NCBI GenBank assembly: GCA_963756975.1
Contig: CAVWPS010000002.1
Coordinates: 2,046,001 to 2,110,000 of the forward strand
Origin: CAVRQM01 sp963756975
GTDB taxonomy: Bacteria > Pseudomonadota > Alphaproteobacteria > Acetobacterales > Acetobacteraceae
DNA: 64,000 bases
Direction: 5' to 3'
The stretch's first letter is position 1, and every line of letters begins with the position of its first letter. Under the pieces are notes generated by a model that saw nothing but the letters and a program-made list of their open reading frames with translations, was not told the origin of the DNA and ran no database searches. Shown piece after piece: positions 6,892 to 15,235 of this stretch. A program made the position numbers and the translations under genes.

Positions 6892-8109
6892 ATGGAACCT
6901 ACGGGCCGCAAGACGTCGTCGCTGTGGCAGGGTATCCGCTTGCGGGCCGTGTCGGCCCGGCCGGACCCCGATGCGCCGGCGTGCATCGCCCATATCCCGT
7001 TCGCCTGGGACGACGCGTCGGCCGACGCGCTGTGCGCGCTGACCCCGGCCCGCCCGGCGCGGATCGACACGGTATTCGACGACTGGGCCCGCGCCTGGCC
7101 CGCCGATTTCGCGCGCGAGGCCCATGGGCTGCTGATCGCGCGCCGCGCGGCACCGTCGGGTGCGGACGCCTTCGTGCTCGACCTTGCCGCGTTCTTCGAG
7201 CCGGGCTTCGGGTTCGACGCGCAGGCGCTGGGCCGGGCGGTCCACGTGATCGCGAGCCAGTCCGACGTTCTTGGCGTGTGCGATCTCGACCTGCTGCTCG
7301 CTCTCGAGGGCCTGGACTACGGCACGGGCGCGGCCCGCGCGCGCGCCGTCGAGGTCATCCGGCTGATCGCGGCGGCCGCCCCGTCGCTGACGCTGCGCGG
7401 ACAAACTCCGGGCGCGGTGGAAGCGCTGCTCGGGGCCGAGACGGGCGGCATCGCGCCGGCGTTCTCCCCGCTCGGCATGACCGGCGGCCTCACCCGCGCC
7501 GCACAGGCCCGCATCGCCGCGCGGGGGCTCACCATGGCCGCCGCCGTCGCCGCGTTGCTGGCGGGCGAGGACTTGCTGCCGATGGCCGACCATACGGCGC
7601 ACGCCCGGATGTACGCGGCGTTGGCGCCCTGGATGGAGCTGCCGGCGATGACGAGCGGGCTGCCCGCCGCCGCGACCCGGCGCGAACTGCCGGCGCACGC
7701 GGGCGGCATCGCCCGGCGCATCACGATCGGCGGCCAGCGGGTGTTCCTGCGAACCGGCGAATACGCCGACGGCACGCCGGGCGAGCTGACCGTGTCCGTC
7801 CCGCAGGCGACGCCGACCGCGCGCGGCTGGGCCGAGGCGTTCGGCCACGTCGCCTCGCTCGGGCTGCAATACGGCGTGCCGGTGGCCGAGCTGGCCCATG
7901 CCCTGGTCAACACCCGCTTCGGACCCTCGGGCGTGGTCGAGGGCGACCCCGACGTGACGCGCGCCACCTCGCCGGCGGACTATCTCGCCCGCGCCCTGGT
8001 TGCCGCCTACGCTCCCGAGACGGCGCTGCCGGAGGCGGAACACGACGAGGAGCCGCCGCTGCTGCCGCTCGAACTGCCACAGCGGCCGCGCCTGCGGCTG
8101 GTCGGATAA
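6892..8109 (+). CDS. TSCPD-domain protein resembling the C-terminus of B12-dependent ribonucleotide reductase
   Basis: A 405-residue protein. Residues about 285-385 (ITIGGQRVFLRTGEYADGTP, GELTVSVPQ, GLQYGVPVAELAHALVNTRF, ATSPADYLARALV) are a TSCPD domain, the module found near the C-terminus of class II, adenosylcobalamin-dependent ribonucleotide reductases. The catalytic barrel and its cysteines are absent. The first 280 residues are alanine-rich with no recognised domain, although SPLGMTGGLTRAAQARIAARGL is suggestive of a helical RNR-like segment. The start is the ATG at 6892. It is followed 11 bases later by a RidA gene. A regulatory or structural role in nucleotide reduction is possible but unproven. 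Confidence 0.75.
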   Translation: MEPTGRKTSSLWQGIRLRAVSARPDPDAPACIAHIPFAWDDASADALCALTPARPARIDTVFDDWARAWPADFAREAHGLLIARRAAPSGADAFVLDLAAFFEPGFGFDAQALGRAVHVIASQSDVLGVCDLDLLLALEGLDYGTGAARARAVEVIRLIAAAAPSLTLRGQTPGAVEALLGAETGGIAPAFSPLGMTGGLTRAAQARIAARGLTMAAAVAALLAGEDLLPMADHTAHARMYAALAPWMELPAMTSGLPAAATRRELPAHAGGIARRITIGGQRVFLRTGEYADGTPGELTVSVPQATPTARGWAEAFGHVASLGLQYGVPVAELAHALVNTRFGPSGVVEGDPDVTRATSPADYLARALVAAYAPETALPEAEHDEEPPLLPLELPQRPRLRLVG

Positions 8110-8120
8110 GGAATTTTACG

Positions 8121-8591
8121 TTGGCCGGACGGATCACCGCACGCCTCGCCGAACTCGGCATTACCCTGCCGACCCCCGCGACCCCGGTCGCCAACTACGT
8201 CCCGTACGTGCTCAGCGGCGACCTGCTGGTCGTCTCCGGGCAAATCCCGATGGATAGCGGCGAGGTGCGGCACACCGGCAAGCTCGGCCGCGACGTCGAC
8301 CTCGCGACCGGGGTCGCGGCGGCGCGGCTGTGCTTCGTCAATCTGCTGGCCCAGGTGCGCGCGGCGTGCGGCGGCGACCTCGACCGGGTGGCCCAGGTGA
8401 TCCGCCTCGGCGGCTTCATCGCCAGCACGCCGGAGTTCCACGACCACGCGGCGGTCATGAACGGTGCCTCCGACCTCGCCGTCGATGTGTTCGGCGAGGC
8501 CGGCCGGCACGCGCGCAGCACGATCGGCGTCCCCGCCCTGCCACGCGACGCTGCGGTCGAGGTCGAGGGGATGTTTCGCCTGTCGCCCTGA
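8121..8591 (+). CDS. RidA family protein (enamine/imine deaminase)
   Basis: A 156-residue member of the RidA/YjgF family. These proteins hydrolyse reactive 2-aminoacrylate and related enamines released by PLP enzymes. Family features are PYVLSGDLLVVSGQIPM, the conserved arginine in RSTIGVPALPRDAAVEVE, and the central LAQVRAACGGDLDRVAQVIRL segment. This is the longer subgroup of about 155 residues (YjgH/YoaB-like) rather than the 128-residue archetype. TTG at 8121 is chosen because AAGGA sits 8 bases upstream and the homology begins there. It is probably co-transcribed with the TSCPD gene. Confidence 0.88.
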   Translation: MAGRITARLAELGITLPTPATPVANYVPYVLSGDLLVVSGQIPMDSGEVRHTGKLGRDVDLATGVAAARLCFVNLLAQVRAACGGDLDRVAQVIRLGGFIASTPEFHDHAAVMNGASDLAVDVFGEAGRHARSTIGVPALPRDAAVEVEGMFRLSP

Positions 8592-8633
8592 CCGGTCGAT
8601 TGCCTAGGCCTGGTTCTTGCCTACCTTAAAATC

Positions 8634-9797
8634 ATGCCGGACACCTCGCCCACCCTCTCGCTGACCCTGCACTCCGCCATCCGGGAGATCGCGCCCGCCG
8701 AGTGGGATGCGTGCGCCGGGTCGGCCAACCCGTTCGTCAGTCACGCCTTCCTGTGCGCCGTCGAGGATAGCGGCTCGGCCGGCCCGCGCACCGGCTGGCT
8801 GCCGCAGCACGCGGCCTTGCGCGACGGGTCCGGTGCCCTGGTCGCGACCGCGCCGATGTACGCGAAGTCGCATTCGTACGGCGAATACGTGTTCGACCAC
8901 GGCTGGGCGCACGCGCTGGAGCGGGCCGGCGGCGATTACTACCCGAAGCTGCAGGTCGCCGTGCCGTTCTCCCCCGTGCCCGGTCCGCGCCTGCTGGTCC
9001 GGCCCGGCACCGACATCCCGCCCGAGACGCTCGGCCGGGCACTGATCCAGGCGTGCCGCGAACTCGGCCTGTCGTCCATTCACGCGACGTTCTGCACCGA
9101 GGCCGATCAGGCGGCCCTGGTCGACGCCGGGTGGATGCCGCGCCTCGGCACGCAGTTTCATTGGGAGAACGACGGCTACGCGACCTTCGACGATTTTCTC
9201 GGCCGGCTCGCGTCGCGCAAGCGCAAGTCGATCAAGCGCGAGCGTCGGGACGCGAACGCCTGCGGCCTGCGGTTCGAGACGTTGCGGGGCGACGCGATCA
9301 CGGCCGACCACTGGCGCGCGTTCTACAAATTCTATCGTTCGACGGTCGATCGGAAATGGGGCAGCGCCTACCTGACCCGCGACTTTTTCAAGCTGCTCGG
9401 CCAGTACGTCGGCGACCGGGTGGTGCTGATGATGGCGTTCGACGGCGAGAAGCCGGTCGCGGGCGCGCTCAACCTGATGGGCGACGACGCGCTGTACGGC
9501 CGCAACTGGGGCGGCATCGGCGACTACCCGTTCCTGCACTTCGAGCTTTGCTATTACCGCGCCATCGACTTCGCGATCGAGCACGGGCTGAAGCGGGTCG
9601 AGGCGGGGGCGCAGGGCGAGCACAAGATCCAGCGCGGCTACCTTCCGAAGCCGACCTACTCCGCGCATTGGATCGCCCATGAGGGCTTGCGCGAGGCGGT
9701 CGGCGACTTCTTGGACCGCGAGCGCCCGGCGATGATCGCCGACATGGCGGCGATGGCCGAGGGCGGCCCCTATCGCCGCGAGGGCGAGGGAGAGTAG
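8634..9797 (+). CDS. FemAB-like GNAT family N-acyltransferase (COG3146 type)
   Basis: A 387-residue protein of the proteobacterial peptidoglycan-recognition/FemAB-like acyltransferase group. Typical stretches are EWDACAGSANPFVSHAFLCA, GWLPQHAALRDG, YFKSHSYGEY-like APMYAKSHSYGEYVFDHGWA, FLGRLASRKRKSIKRER and VEAGAQGEHKIQRGYLP. The double GNAT fold suggests transfer of an acyl or aminoacyl group, but the natural substrate of this family is not established. No signal peptide is present, so it is cytoplasmic. It lies 42 bases after the RidA gene and 31 bases before the transporter that opens the glycan cassette, so it may belong to either unit. Confidence 0.82.
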   Translation: MPDTSPTLSLTLHSAIREIAPAEWDACAGSANPFVSHAFLCAVEDSGSAGPRTGWLPQHAALRDGSGALVATAPMYAKSHSYGEYVFDHGWAHALERAGGDYYPKLQVAVPFSPVPGPRLLVRPGTDIPPETLGRALIQACRELGLSSIHATFCTEADQAALVDAGWMPRLGTQFHWENDGYATFDDFLGRLASRKRKSIKRERRDANACGLRFETLRGDAITADHWRAFYKFYRSTVDRKWGSAYLTRDFFKLLGQYVGDRVVLMMAFDGEKPVAGALNLMGDDALYGRNWGGIGDYPFLHFELCYYRAIDFAIEHGLKRVEAGAQGEHKIQRGYLPKPTYSAHWIAHEGLREAVGDFLDRERPAMIADMAAMAEGGPYRREGEGE

Positions 9798-9828
9798 CAC
9801 CGGGGCGTCCCCACCCGCCGGAGTTCGC

Positions 9829-10752
9829 GTGCCCCTCGCCCTATTGTATCTGGCGCTCGCGATGGCGATCACCGGCAGCAACGTCGTCGTCGGCAAGGTG
9901 CTCGCCGCCGCGATGCCGGTGCCGGACGTGCTATTTCTCCGCTGCGTGCTGGCCGCCGTGCTGCTGGCCCCGTGGGCGCTGCGGAAAAGCCTCGCGCCGC
10001 CGCGCGGCTGGATGCTGGGCAACGTCGTCGTGCAGGCGGTCAGCGGGACGGTGCTCTACAACATCCTGCTGCTCGCCGGGCTGCGCGACACCGGCGCGTT
10101 GCAGGCCGGGATCGTGCTGTCGGCGTTGCCGGCGGTGGTCGCCGTCGCCGCCGCCCTGTTCCTGTCCGAGCGGCTGTCCGGCCGCCGCTGGCTCGCGGTC
10201 GTACTGGCGGCGGTGGGCGTCGGCTTCGTCGCGTTCGCGCGCAACGCCGATTTGCACGGCAGCCTGCGCGGCGACGGGCTGGTGTTCGGCGCGGTCGGGT
10301 GCGAGGCGGCGTTCGTCATCCTGTCGCAGCTCGCGGCCAACCGGATGGCGGCGGCCCGGCTGATCTTCTGGATGCAGGTCGTCAGCGCCGTGTGCCTGCT
10401 GCCGCTCGCGTGGCCGGTGCTGGACCGGGCCTGGCCCGCGCTCGCCCGGCCGGAGATCGCCGCCCTGTTCGTCTACCACGCGGTCAGCGCCAGCGTGATC
10501 TGCACCCTGCTGTGGTACGCCGGAATGCGGCGCGTCCCCGCGAGCCTGGCCGGGCTGTTCACCGTCTTCCTGCCGCTGACCTCGGCCGTGCTCGCGGTCG
10601 TCTGGCTGGGCGAGCAGTTCGTCCCCGCACTCGGCGCGGGGTTCGTCCTGACGCTCGCCTCGCTGGTGCTCGCGACGTGGCCCGCCCGCCGCGTTGCAAC
10701 CGTGCCGATCCCGCCACGTTCGTTGCGAATGGTCATGCGGACGCCGGAATGA
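9829..10752 (+). CDS. EamA/DMT family transporter
   Basis: A 307-residue inner-membrane protein with ten predicted hydrophobic segments arranged as two EamA repeats, the drug/metabolite transporter fold. Repeat 1 covers about residues 3-140 (LALAMAITGSNVVVGKVLA start, TVLYNILLLAGLRDTGAL) and repeat 2 about 150-290 (AVGCEAAFVILSQLAANRM, AGLFTVFLPLTSAVLAVVWL). GTG at 9829 is the start. Substrates of this family range from metabolites to nucleotide-linked or lipid-linked sugars. Its ATGA overlap with the following glycosyltransferase hints at a role in the same pathway, but this is inference. Confidence 0.85.
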   Translation: MPLALLYLALAMAITGSNVVVGKVLAAAMPVPDVLFLRCVLAAVLLAPWALRKSLAPPRGWMLGNVVVQAVSGTVLYNILLLAGLRDTGALQAGIVLSALPAVVAVAAALFLSERLSGRRWLAVVLAAVGVGFVAFARNADLHGSLRGDGLVFGAVGCEAAFVILSQLAANRMAAARLIFWMQVVSAVCLLPLAWPVLDRAWPALARPEIAALFVYHAVSASVICTLLWYAGMRRVPASLAGLFTVFLPLTSAVLAVVWLGEQFVPALGAGFVLTLASLVLATWPARRVATVPIPPRSLRMVMRTPE

Positions 10753-11816
10753 GGCTTGTCGTGTTCGGGCTGACGGTCAGCTCCGCCTGGGGCAATGGCC
10801 ACGCGACGCTATGGCGCGGCCTGATCTCGGCGCTGGCGGCACAGGGGCACCGGGTCACCTTCTTCGAACGCGACGTTCCATACTACGCGCAGAACCGCGA
10901 CCTTCCGGCGCTGAGCGACGGCGAGCTGGTGCTGTATCGCGAGTGGGACGACGTGCTCCCCCGCGCCGGCCGCGCGCTGGCGGACGCCGATGTCGGGATG
11001 GTCACGTCGTTCTGCCCAGATGGCGTGGCGGCGACCGAATTGCTGCTCGACAGCCGCGTGCTGCGCGCCTGCTACGATCTGGATGCCCCGGTGACACTGG
11101 CCCGGGAGCGTGCGGGTGCGCCGATCGAGTGGCTGGGGGCGGATGCGATGGCGCCGTTCGACATCGTCTTCTCGTATACGGGCGGCCCGGCGCTGACGGC
11201 GTTGCGCGACCGGCTCGGCGCGCGGCGGACGGTGCCGCTGTACGGCTGGGTCGATCCGGCGCGCTTTCATCCGGCCCCGGCGCGCGCCGACATCGCGGGC
11301 AGTGCGATGACGTATCTCGGCACCTACGCCGACGACCGGCAGGACGCGCTGCAGCGGCTGCTGCTCGACCCCGCCGCCGCGCGACCGCAGTTAAGGTTCG
11401 CGATCGGCGGCGCGCAGTATCCCGAGGCGTTCCCGTGGACGGCGAACACCTGGTTCGTCCGCCACGTCGATCCCGAACACCATCCCGCGTTCCATGCGGC
11501 GGGACGGCTGTCGCTGAACGTCACCCGCGCCGCGATGGCCGCCTCCGGGTGGTGTCCGTCGGGCCGATTGTTCGAGGCCGCCGCATCCGGTGCCGCCCTG
11601 CTGTCCGACCGCTGGGACGGAATCGACACGTTCTTCGAACCCGGTCGCGAAATTCTGCTGGCCGACACGACGGACGAGGCGCTGGCGGCACTCGACCGCA
11701 GCGACGCCGAACTGTCCCGCATCGCCGCCGCCGGCCGCGCGCGCGTGCTGGCCGAGCACACCGCCGCGCATCGTGCGAGAACGCTGGTCGATGCGCTTGA
11801 GACGGTGTCGGCCTGA
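10749..11816 (+). CDS. CgeB-like glycosyltransferase
   Basis: A 355-residue GT-B type glycosyltransferase of the CgeB / glycosyl_trans_1_2 group. The N-terminal Rossmann half begins LVVFGLTVSSAWGNGHAT and includes LAAQGHRVTFFERDVPYYA. The C-terminal half holds YLGTYADDRQ, the sugar-nucleotide site region CPSGRLFEAAASGA and LLSDRWDGIDTFFEPG, and a final tail of charged helices. It probably transfers a sugar to a cell-surface or small-molecule acceptor. The ATG at 10749-10751 overlaps the transporter stop, and its own stop overlaps the next start (TGATG). Donor and acceptor cannot be read from sequence. Confidence 0.85.
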   Translation: MRLVVFGLTVSSAWGNGHATLWRGLISALAAQGHRVTFFERDVPYYAQNRDLPALSDGELVLYREWDDVLPRAGRALADADVGMVTSFCPDGVAATELLLDSRVLRACYDLDAPVTLARERAGAPIEWLGADAMAPFDIVFSYTGGPALTALRDRLGARRTVPLYGWVDPARFHPAPARADIAGSAMTYLGTYADDRQDALQRLLLDPAAARPQLRFAIGGAQYPEAFPWTANTWFVRHVDPEHHPAFHAAGRLSLNVTRAAMAASGWCPSGRLFEAAASGAALLSDRWDGIDTFFEPGREILLADTTDEALAALDRSDAELSRIAAAGRARVLAEHTAAHRARTLVDALETVSA

Positions 11817-12571
11817 TGTGGGGCATCATCCCGGCGGCGGGCAACGGATCGCGCATCCAGCCGCTCGCGTTCAGCAAGGAGTTGCTGCCGGTCGGGCACC
11901 GTGTGGACGAGCACGGGCAGGAGCGGCCGCGCGCGGTCAGCGAATATCTGGTCGAGCGGATGGCGATGGCCGGTGCGGCGAAAATCGCGTTCGTCATCGC
12001 GCCCGGCAAAAGCGACATCGTGCAGTATTACGGCGGCCGCTACGGCGATGTCGCGATCGTCTACGCGGTGCAGGATGCCGCGCGCGGCCTGTGCGACGCG
12101 ATCTTCTCCGCGTTGCCGATGATCCCGCGCGACGAGCCGGTGCTGGTCGGATTGCCGGACACGATCTGGTTTCCCGCCGACGGGTTCTCCGAACTGCCGG
12201 ACGACCGGCTCGGCTTTCTGTTGTTTCCGGTCGCGAGGCCGGAATTGTTCGACGCGGTCGTCTGCGACGCGCGCGGTACGATCGAGGAGATCGAAGTGAA
12301 GCGGATCGGTGCGCGCAGCAACTGGGTTTGGGGTGCGATCAAGTTTCCGGCGGGCGGGCTGCACGCGCTGCACGCCCTGTGGCAGGCACGCGGCTGCGTC
12401 GACGAATATCTCGGCACGCTGGTCAACGCGTACATCGGCGGCGGCGGCCGCGCGGTCGGCGTGCGGGCCGGCGTGTCGTATGTCGATGTCGGAACGATGC
12501 ACGGCTGGCGCGAGGCGCTGGCGTCCATCGGCGGCGACGGTGCGCCCACCTCGCACGAGGTCGCGGCATGA
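11816..12571 (+). CDS. Sugar-1-phosphate nucleotidyltransferase (RmlA-like)
   Basis: A 251-residue nucleotidyltransferase. The N-terminus IIPAAGNGSRIQPLAFSKELLPVG carries the GxGxRxxPxxxxKxLLPV signature of RmlA/GalU enzymes, which couple a sugar-1-phosphate to dTTP or UTP. AVQDAARGLCDAIFSALP and LVGLPDTIWFPADGF place the metal-binding aspartate, and the C-terminal VSYVDVGTMHGW matches the closing motif. It lacks the left-handed beta-helix of bifunctional enzymes. Its position between two glycan-modifying genes suggests it activates the sugar used by the cassette. The insertion HRVDEHGQERPRAVSEYLV after the signature is a family variation. Confidence 0.85.
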   Translation: MWGIIPAAGNGSRIQPLAFSKELLPVGHRVDEHGQERPRAVSEYLVERMAMAGAAKIAFVIAPGKSDIVQYYGGRYGDVAIVYAVQDAARGLCDAIFSALPMIPRDEPVLVGLPDTIWFPADGFSELPDDRLGFLLFPVARPELFDAVVCDARGTIEEIEVKRIGARSNWVWGAIKFPAGGLHALHALWQARGCVDEYLGTLVNAYIGGGGRAVGVRAGVSYVDVGTMHGWREALASIGGDGAPTSHEVAA

Positions 12572-13329
12572 TCTGGACGCCCGACCTTGTAGCCGCGCGG
12601 GCGAAGGAACTCGGGCCGTGGTTTCACAATCTGCGGCTCGCCGGCGTGCAGACCGCACCCGATCACTTCCTCGGCGATTTTCCGTCCGTCAAATGGTCGA
12701 GCTTCGCGGACACGCTGCCGGCCGACATGACCGGGCTGAGCGTGCTCGATATCGGCTGCAACGGCGGGTTCTATAGCCTGGAGATGAAGCGGCGCGGGGC
12801 GGCGCGGGTGCTGGGGATCGACTTCGACCCGGATTACCTCGCGCAGGCGCGGTTCGCGGCGGAGGTCGAGGGCGTCGACATCGAATTCCGCGAGATGTCG
12901 GTCTACGACGTCGGCGCATTGCAGGAGACGTTCGACGTCGTGTTCTTCATCGGCGTCTTCTACCACCTCCGTCATCCGCTATTGGCGCTCGACCTGATCC
13001 ACGAGCACGTCGCGCGCGACATTCTGGTGTTCCAATCGTTGCAGCGCGGCAGCGACGACGTGACCGAGGTGCAGCCCGACTACGATTTCTGGCAGACGAA
13101 GCATTTCGACGAGCCGGGCTACCCGAAGATGCATTTCATCGAGCACAGCTACTCGCACGATAACACCAACTGGTGGGCGCCGAACCGCGCGGCGGCGGCG
13201 GCGATGCTGCGCAGCGCGGGGTTCACGATCGAGCATCATCCGGAGCCCGAGATGTTTATCTGCCGCCGCGCCGAACGCGCCGACACGCGTTACGGCGCCG
13301 TCTACCCCGCACGCGGAGCACGCGCATGA
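12568..13329 (+). CDS. Class I SAM-dependent methyltransferase of the glycan cassette
   Basis: A 253-residue methyltransferase. SAM motif I is LSVLDIGCNGGFYSLEMKRR, the acidic end of strand 2 is VLGIDFDPDYLAQA, and VFFIGVFYHLRHPLLALDLI is motif IV with a following helix. The opening ELGPWFHNLRLAG and the tail HYSHDNTNWWAPN-like EHSYSHDNTNWWAPNRAA match, from memory, the uncharacterised family TIGR04290 that occurs next to glycosyltransferases. The likely acceptor is a sugar or glycan intermediate, not proven. Start ATG at 12568 and stop TGA both overlap neighbouring genes. Confidence 0.83.
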   Translation: MIWTPDLVAARAKELGPWFHNLRLAGVQTAPDHFLGDFPSVKWSSFADTLPADMTGLSVLDIGCNGGFYSLEMKRRGAARVLGIDFDPDYLAQARFAAEVEGVDIEFREMSVYDVGALQETFDVVFFIGVFYHLRHPLLALDLIHEHVARDILVFQSLQRGSDDVTEVQPDYDFWQTKHFDEPGYPKMHFIEHSYSHDNTNWWAPNRAAAAAMLRSAGFTIEHHPEPEMFICRRAERADTRYGAVYPARGARA

Positions 13330-14240
13330 TCGAAGCGGCGATGATCTGGAACGAGCCGAACAACAAGAGCCATTGGGATCTGGAGCAGGATCCGGAATGG
13401 CGGGTGTTCGGCGAGATGACGCGGCTGGCGGGGCAGGCGATCGCCGCCGAAAGCCCCGGCCTGCCGCGCGTGCTGGGCGGCATTTCCCCGATCGACCCCG
13501 ACTTCATCCGGCTGCTGGAGACGCACGGCGCGCTGGCCGAACTCGACGCGGTGGCGGTGCACGGCTTCCCGCTCGACTGGAACCACTGGCCGATCGACGC
13601 GTGGCCGGAAAAGCTCGCGTCCATTCAGGCGGTGACGAACAAGCCCGTCTGGGTCAGCGAAGTCGGCGTCTCGACCTTCGGTGCCGAGGAGGTTCAGGCG
13701 TTCGGCCTGAAACGGTCGGCCGAATTGCTGATCGGGCGTGCGCCGAGAATTCACTGGTACTCGCTCTACGATCTGCCCGCCGCTTGGCCCGCCACGACGC
13801 GACACAAGGAGGCCGAGGGGTCGAGCTACTACCGGCATTTCCACATGGGGTTGTTCGACGAGCACGGGACGCCGAAGCAGGCGGCGAAATCGTTTCATGA
13901 CTACGCGCCGGAACTCGGGCTGTGTCAGTGGTTCCATTTCGAGGATCACCGGCTCGACGATGCGGTGCGCCTGATGCGTGACATGGGCGTGCGCCATCTG
14001 CGCACCGGCCTGAGCTGGGCCGACTGGACGCGCCCGAACGCGGCCGCATGGTTCGACCGCATGGTGTCCGCCCTCGATGAGTTCGAGGTGACTGCGACAT
14101 TCTGTTTTACGCCGGTCGAGGAGGGCGTGTGGGAGCACTACACCGCACCGCCGAAACGCCCAGCCGCGTTCGCGGAGTTCTGCGCGGAGATGGTGCGCCG
14201 CTACGCGCCGGGCGCGGCAAAGGTCGCCGACGCCGCTTGA
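13326..14240 (+). CDS. Glycoside-hydrolase-like (beta-xylosidase-like) barrel protein, permuted motif order
   Basis: A 304-residue protein with glycosidase signatures. MIWNEPNNKSHW at residues 6-17 resembles the strand-4 acid/base site of clan GH-A enzymes (Glu10), and PVWVSEVGVSTFG at 108-120 looks like the strand-7 nucleophile (Glu112). The second half (FHFEDHRLDDAVRLMRDMG, VRHLRTGLSWADW, TATFCFTPVEEG, FAEFCAEMVRRYAP) looks like strands 1-3, which normally precede the WNEP motif. So the barrel appears circularly permuted. No signal peptide is seen, so it would act in the cytoplasm or be an accessory rather than a secreted hydrolase. It is coupled on both sides by overlapping start/stop codons. 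Confidence 0.72.
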   Translation: MIEAAMIWNEPNNKSHWDLEQDPEWRVFGEMTRLAGQAIAAESPGLPRVLGGISPIDPDFIRLLETHGALAELDAVAVHGFPLDWNHWPIDAWPEKLASIQAVTNKPVWVSEVGVSTFGAEEVQAFGLKRSAELLIGRAPRIHWYSLYDLPAAWPATTRHKEAEGSSYYRHFHMGLFDEHGTPKQAAKSFHDYAPELGLCQWFHFEDHRLDDAVRLMRDMGVRHLRTGLSWADWTRPNAAAWFDRMVSALDEFEVTATFCFTPVEEGVWEHYTAPPKRPAAFAEFCAEMVRRYAPGAAKVADAA

Positions 14241-15235
14241 AGATCCTCACCGTCGGCTACCCGTTCGCGGCGCTCGGCCCGGATGCGGTCGGCGGTGCCG
14301 AACAGGTGGCGAGCGCGCTCGATTTTGCGCTGGTGGCGGCCGGACATGATTCCGTGGTGATCGCGCCCGAGGGCTCGGTCGTCGCGGGGCGATTGCGGGC
14401 GGTGCCGGCGATCACGCACGACATCGATGAATCGCGGTCCGTCCAATATGCTCGCGTGCGGGACGCGATCGCGGAGACGGACGCCGACCTGATCCACCTG
14501 CACGGAATCGATTTTGCGGAATATGTGCCCGACACCGGAACGGTGCTGGCGACGATCCATCTGCCGCCGGACTGGTATCCCGCGAACATTTGGGGCGGGC
14601 GCGCTTGGCTCAATCCGGTCAGCGCGGCACAGCATCGCGCCTGCCCGCCGTCGCCGCGGCTGCTCGACCCGGTCCCCAATGGCGTGCCGGTCGCGGCCCT
14701 GGACTCGCGGCACGGGCGGCGCGGTTATGCGCTGATGCTCGGCCGCATCTGTCCGGAGAAGGGTCAACACCTCGCGTTGCAGGCGGCGCACGCGGCGGGC
14801 GTGTCGCTGCTGATCGGCGGGGTCGCGTATCCGTATCCGTACCACCTCGCATATCTCGCCAACGAGGTGACGCCGTTGCTCGACCATCGGCGCCGCCTGC
14901 TCGGCGCGGTGACCTTCGCCAGGAAGCGGCGGTTGCTGGCGGGTGCGCGATGCCTGCTGATCCCGAGCCTCGCGGCGGAAACGTCGTCGCTGGTCGCGAT
15001 GGAAGCCGCCGCGTGCGGCACGCCGGTCATCGCGTTCCGCGCGGGCGCGTTGCCGGAGACGGTGCGCGACGGCGTCACCGGGTTCATCGTCGACGACGTG
15101 GACGGCATGGCGCAAGCGATGTCACACGCCCAAGACATCGATCCGGAGGCGTGCCGGGCGGAGGCGCGGGCACGGTTCGACGTGCGCGACATGGCGGCGC
15201 GCTATCTCGCCCTCTACGCGCGCCTGACCGGATGA
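14237..15235 (+). CDS. Family 4 glycosyltransferase (GT-B)
   Basis: A 332-residue GT4 enzyme. The N-terminal KILTVGYPFAALGPDAVGGA followed by EQVASALDFALVAAGH is the acceptor-domain glycine loop. The donor half has YALMLGRICPEKGQHLALQA, a canonical GT4 strand, then LLIPSLAAETSSLVAMEAAACGTP (EX7E motif with Glu at the first and last acidic positions) and VIAFRAGALPETVRDGVTGF. The start is TTG at 14237-14239, where TTGA overlaps the previous stop and homology begins immediately. It probably uses a nucleotide sugar made through the nucleotidyltransferase of the same operon. Linkage specificity is unknown. Confidence 0.87.
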   Translation: MKILTVGYPFAALGPDAVGGAEQVASALDFALVAAGHDSVVIAPEGSVVAGRLRAVPAITHDIDESRSVQYARVRDAIAETDADLIHLHGIDFAEYVPDTGTVLATIHLPPDWYPANIWGGRAWLNPVSAAQHRACPPSPRLLDPVPNGVPVAALDSRHGRRGYALMLGRICPEKGQHLALQAAHAAGVSLLIGGVAYPYPYHLAYLANEVTPLLDHRRRLLGAVTFARKRRLLAGARCLLIPSLAAETSSLVAMEAAACGTPVIAFRAGALPETVRDGVTGFIVDDVDGMAQAMSHAQDIDPEACRAEARARFDVRDMAARYLALYARLTG

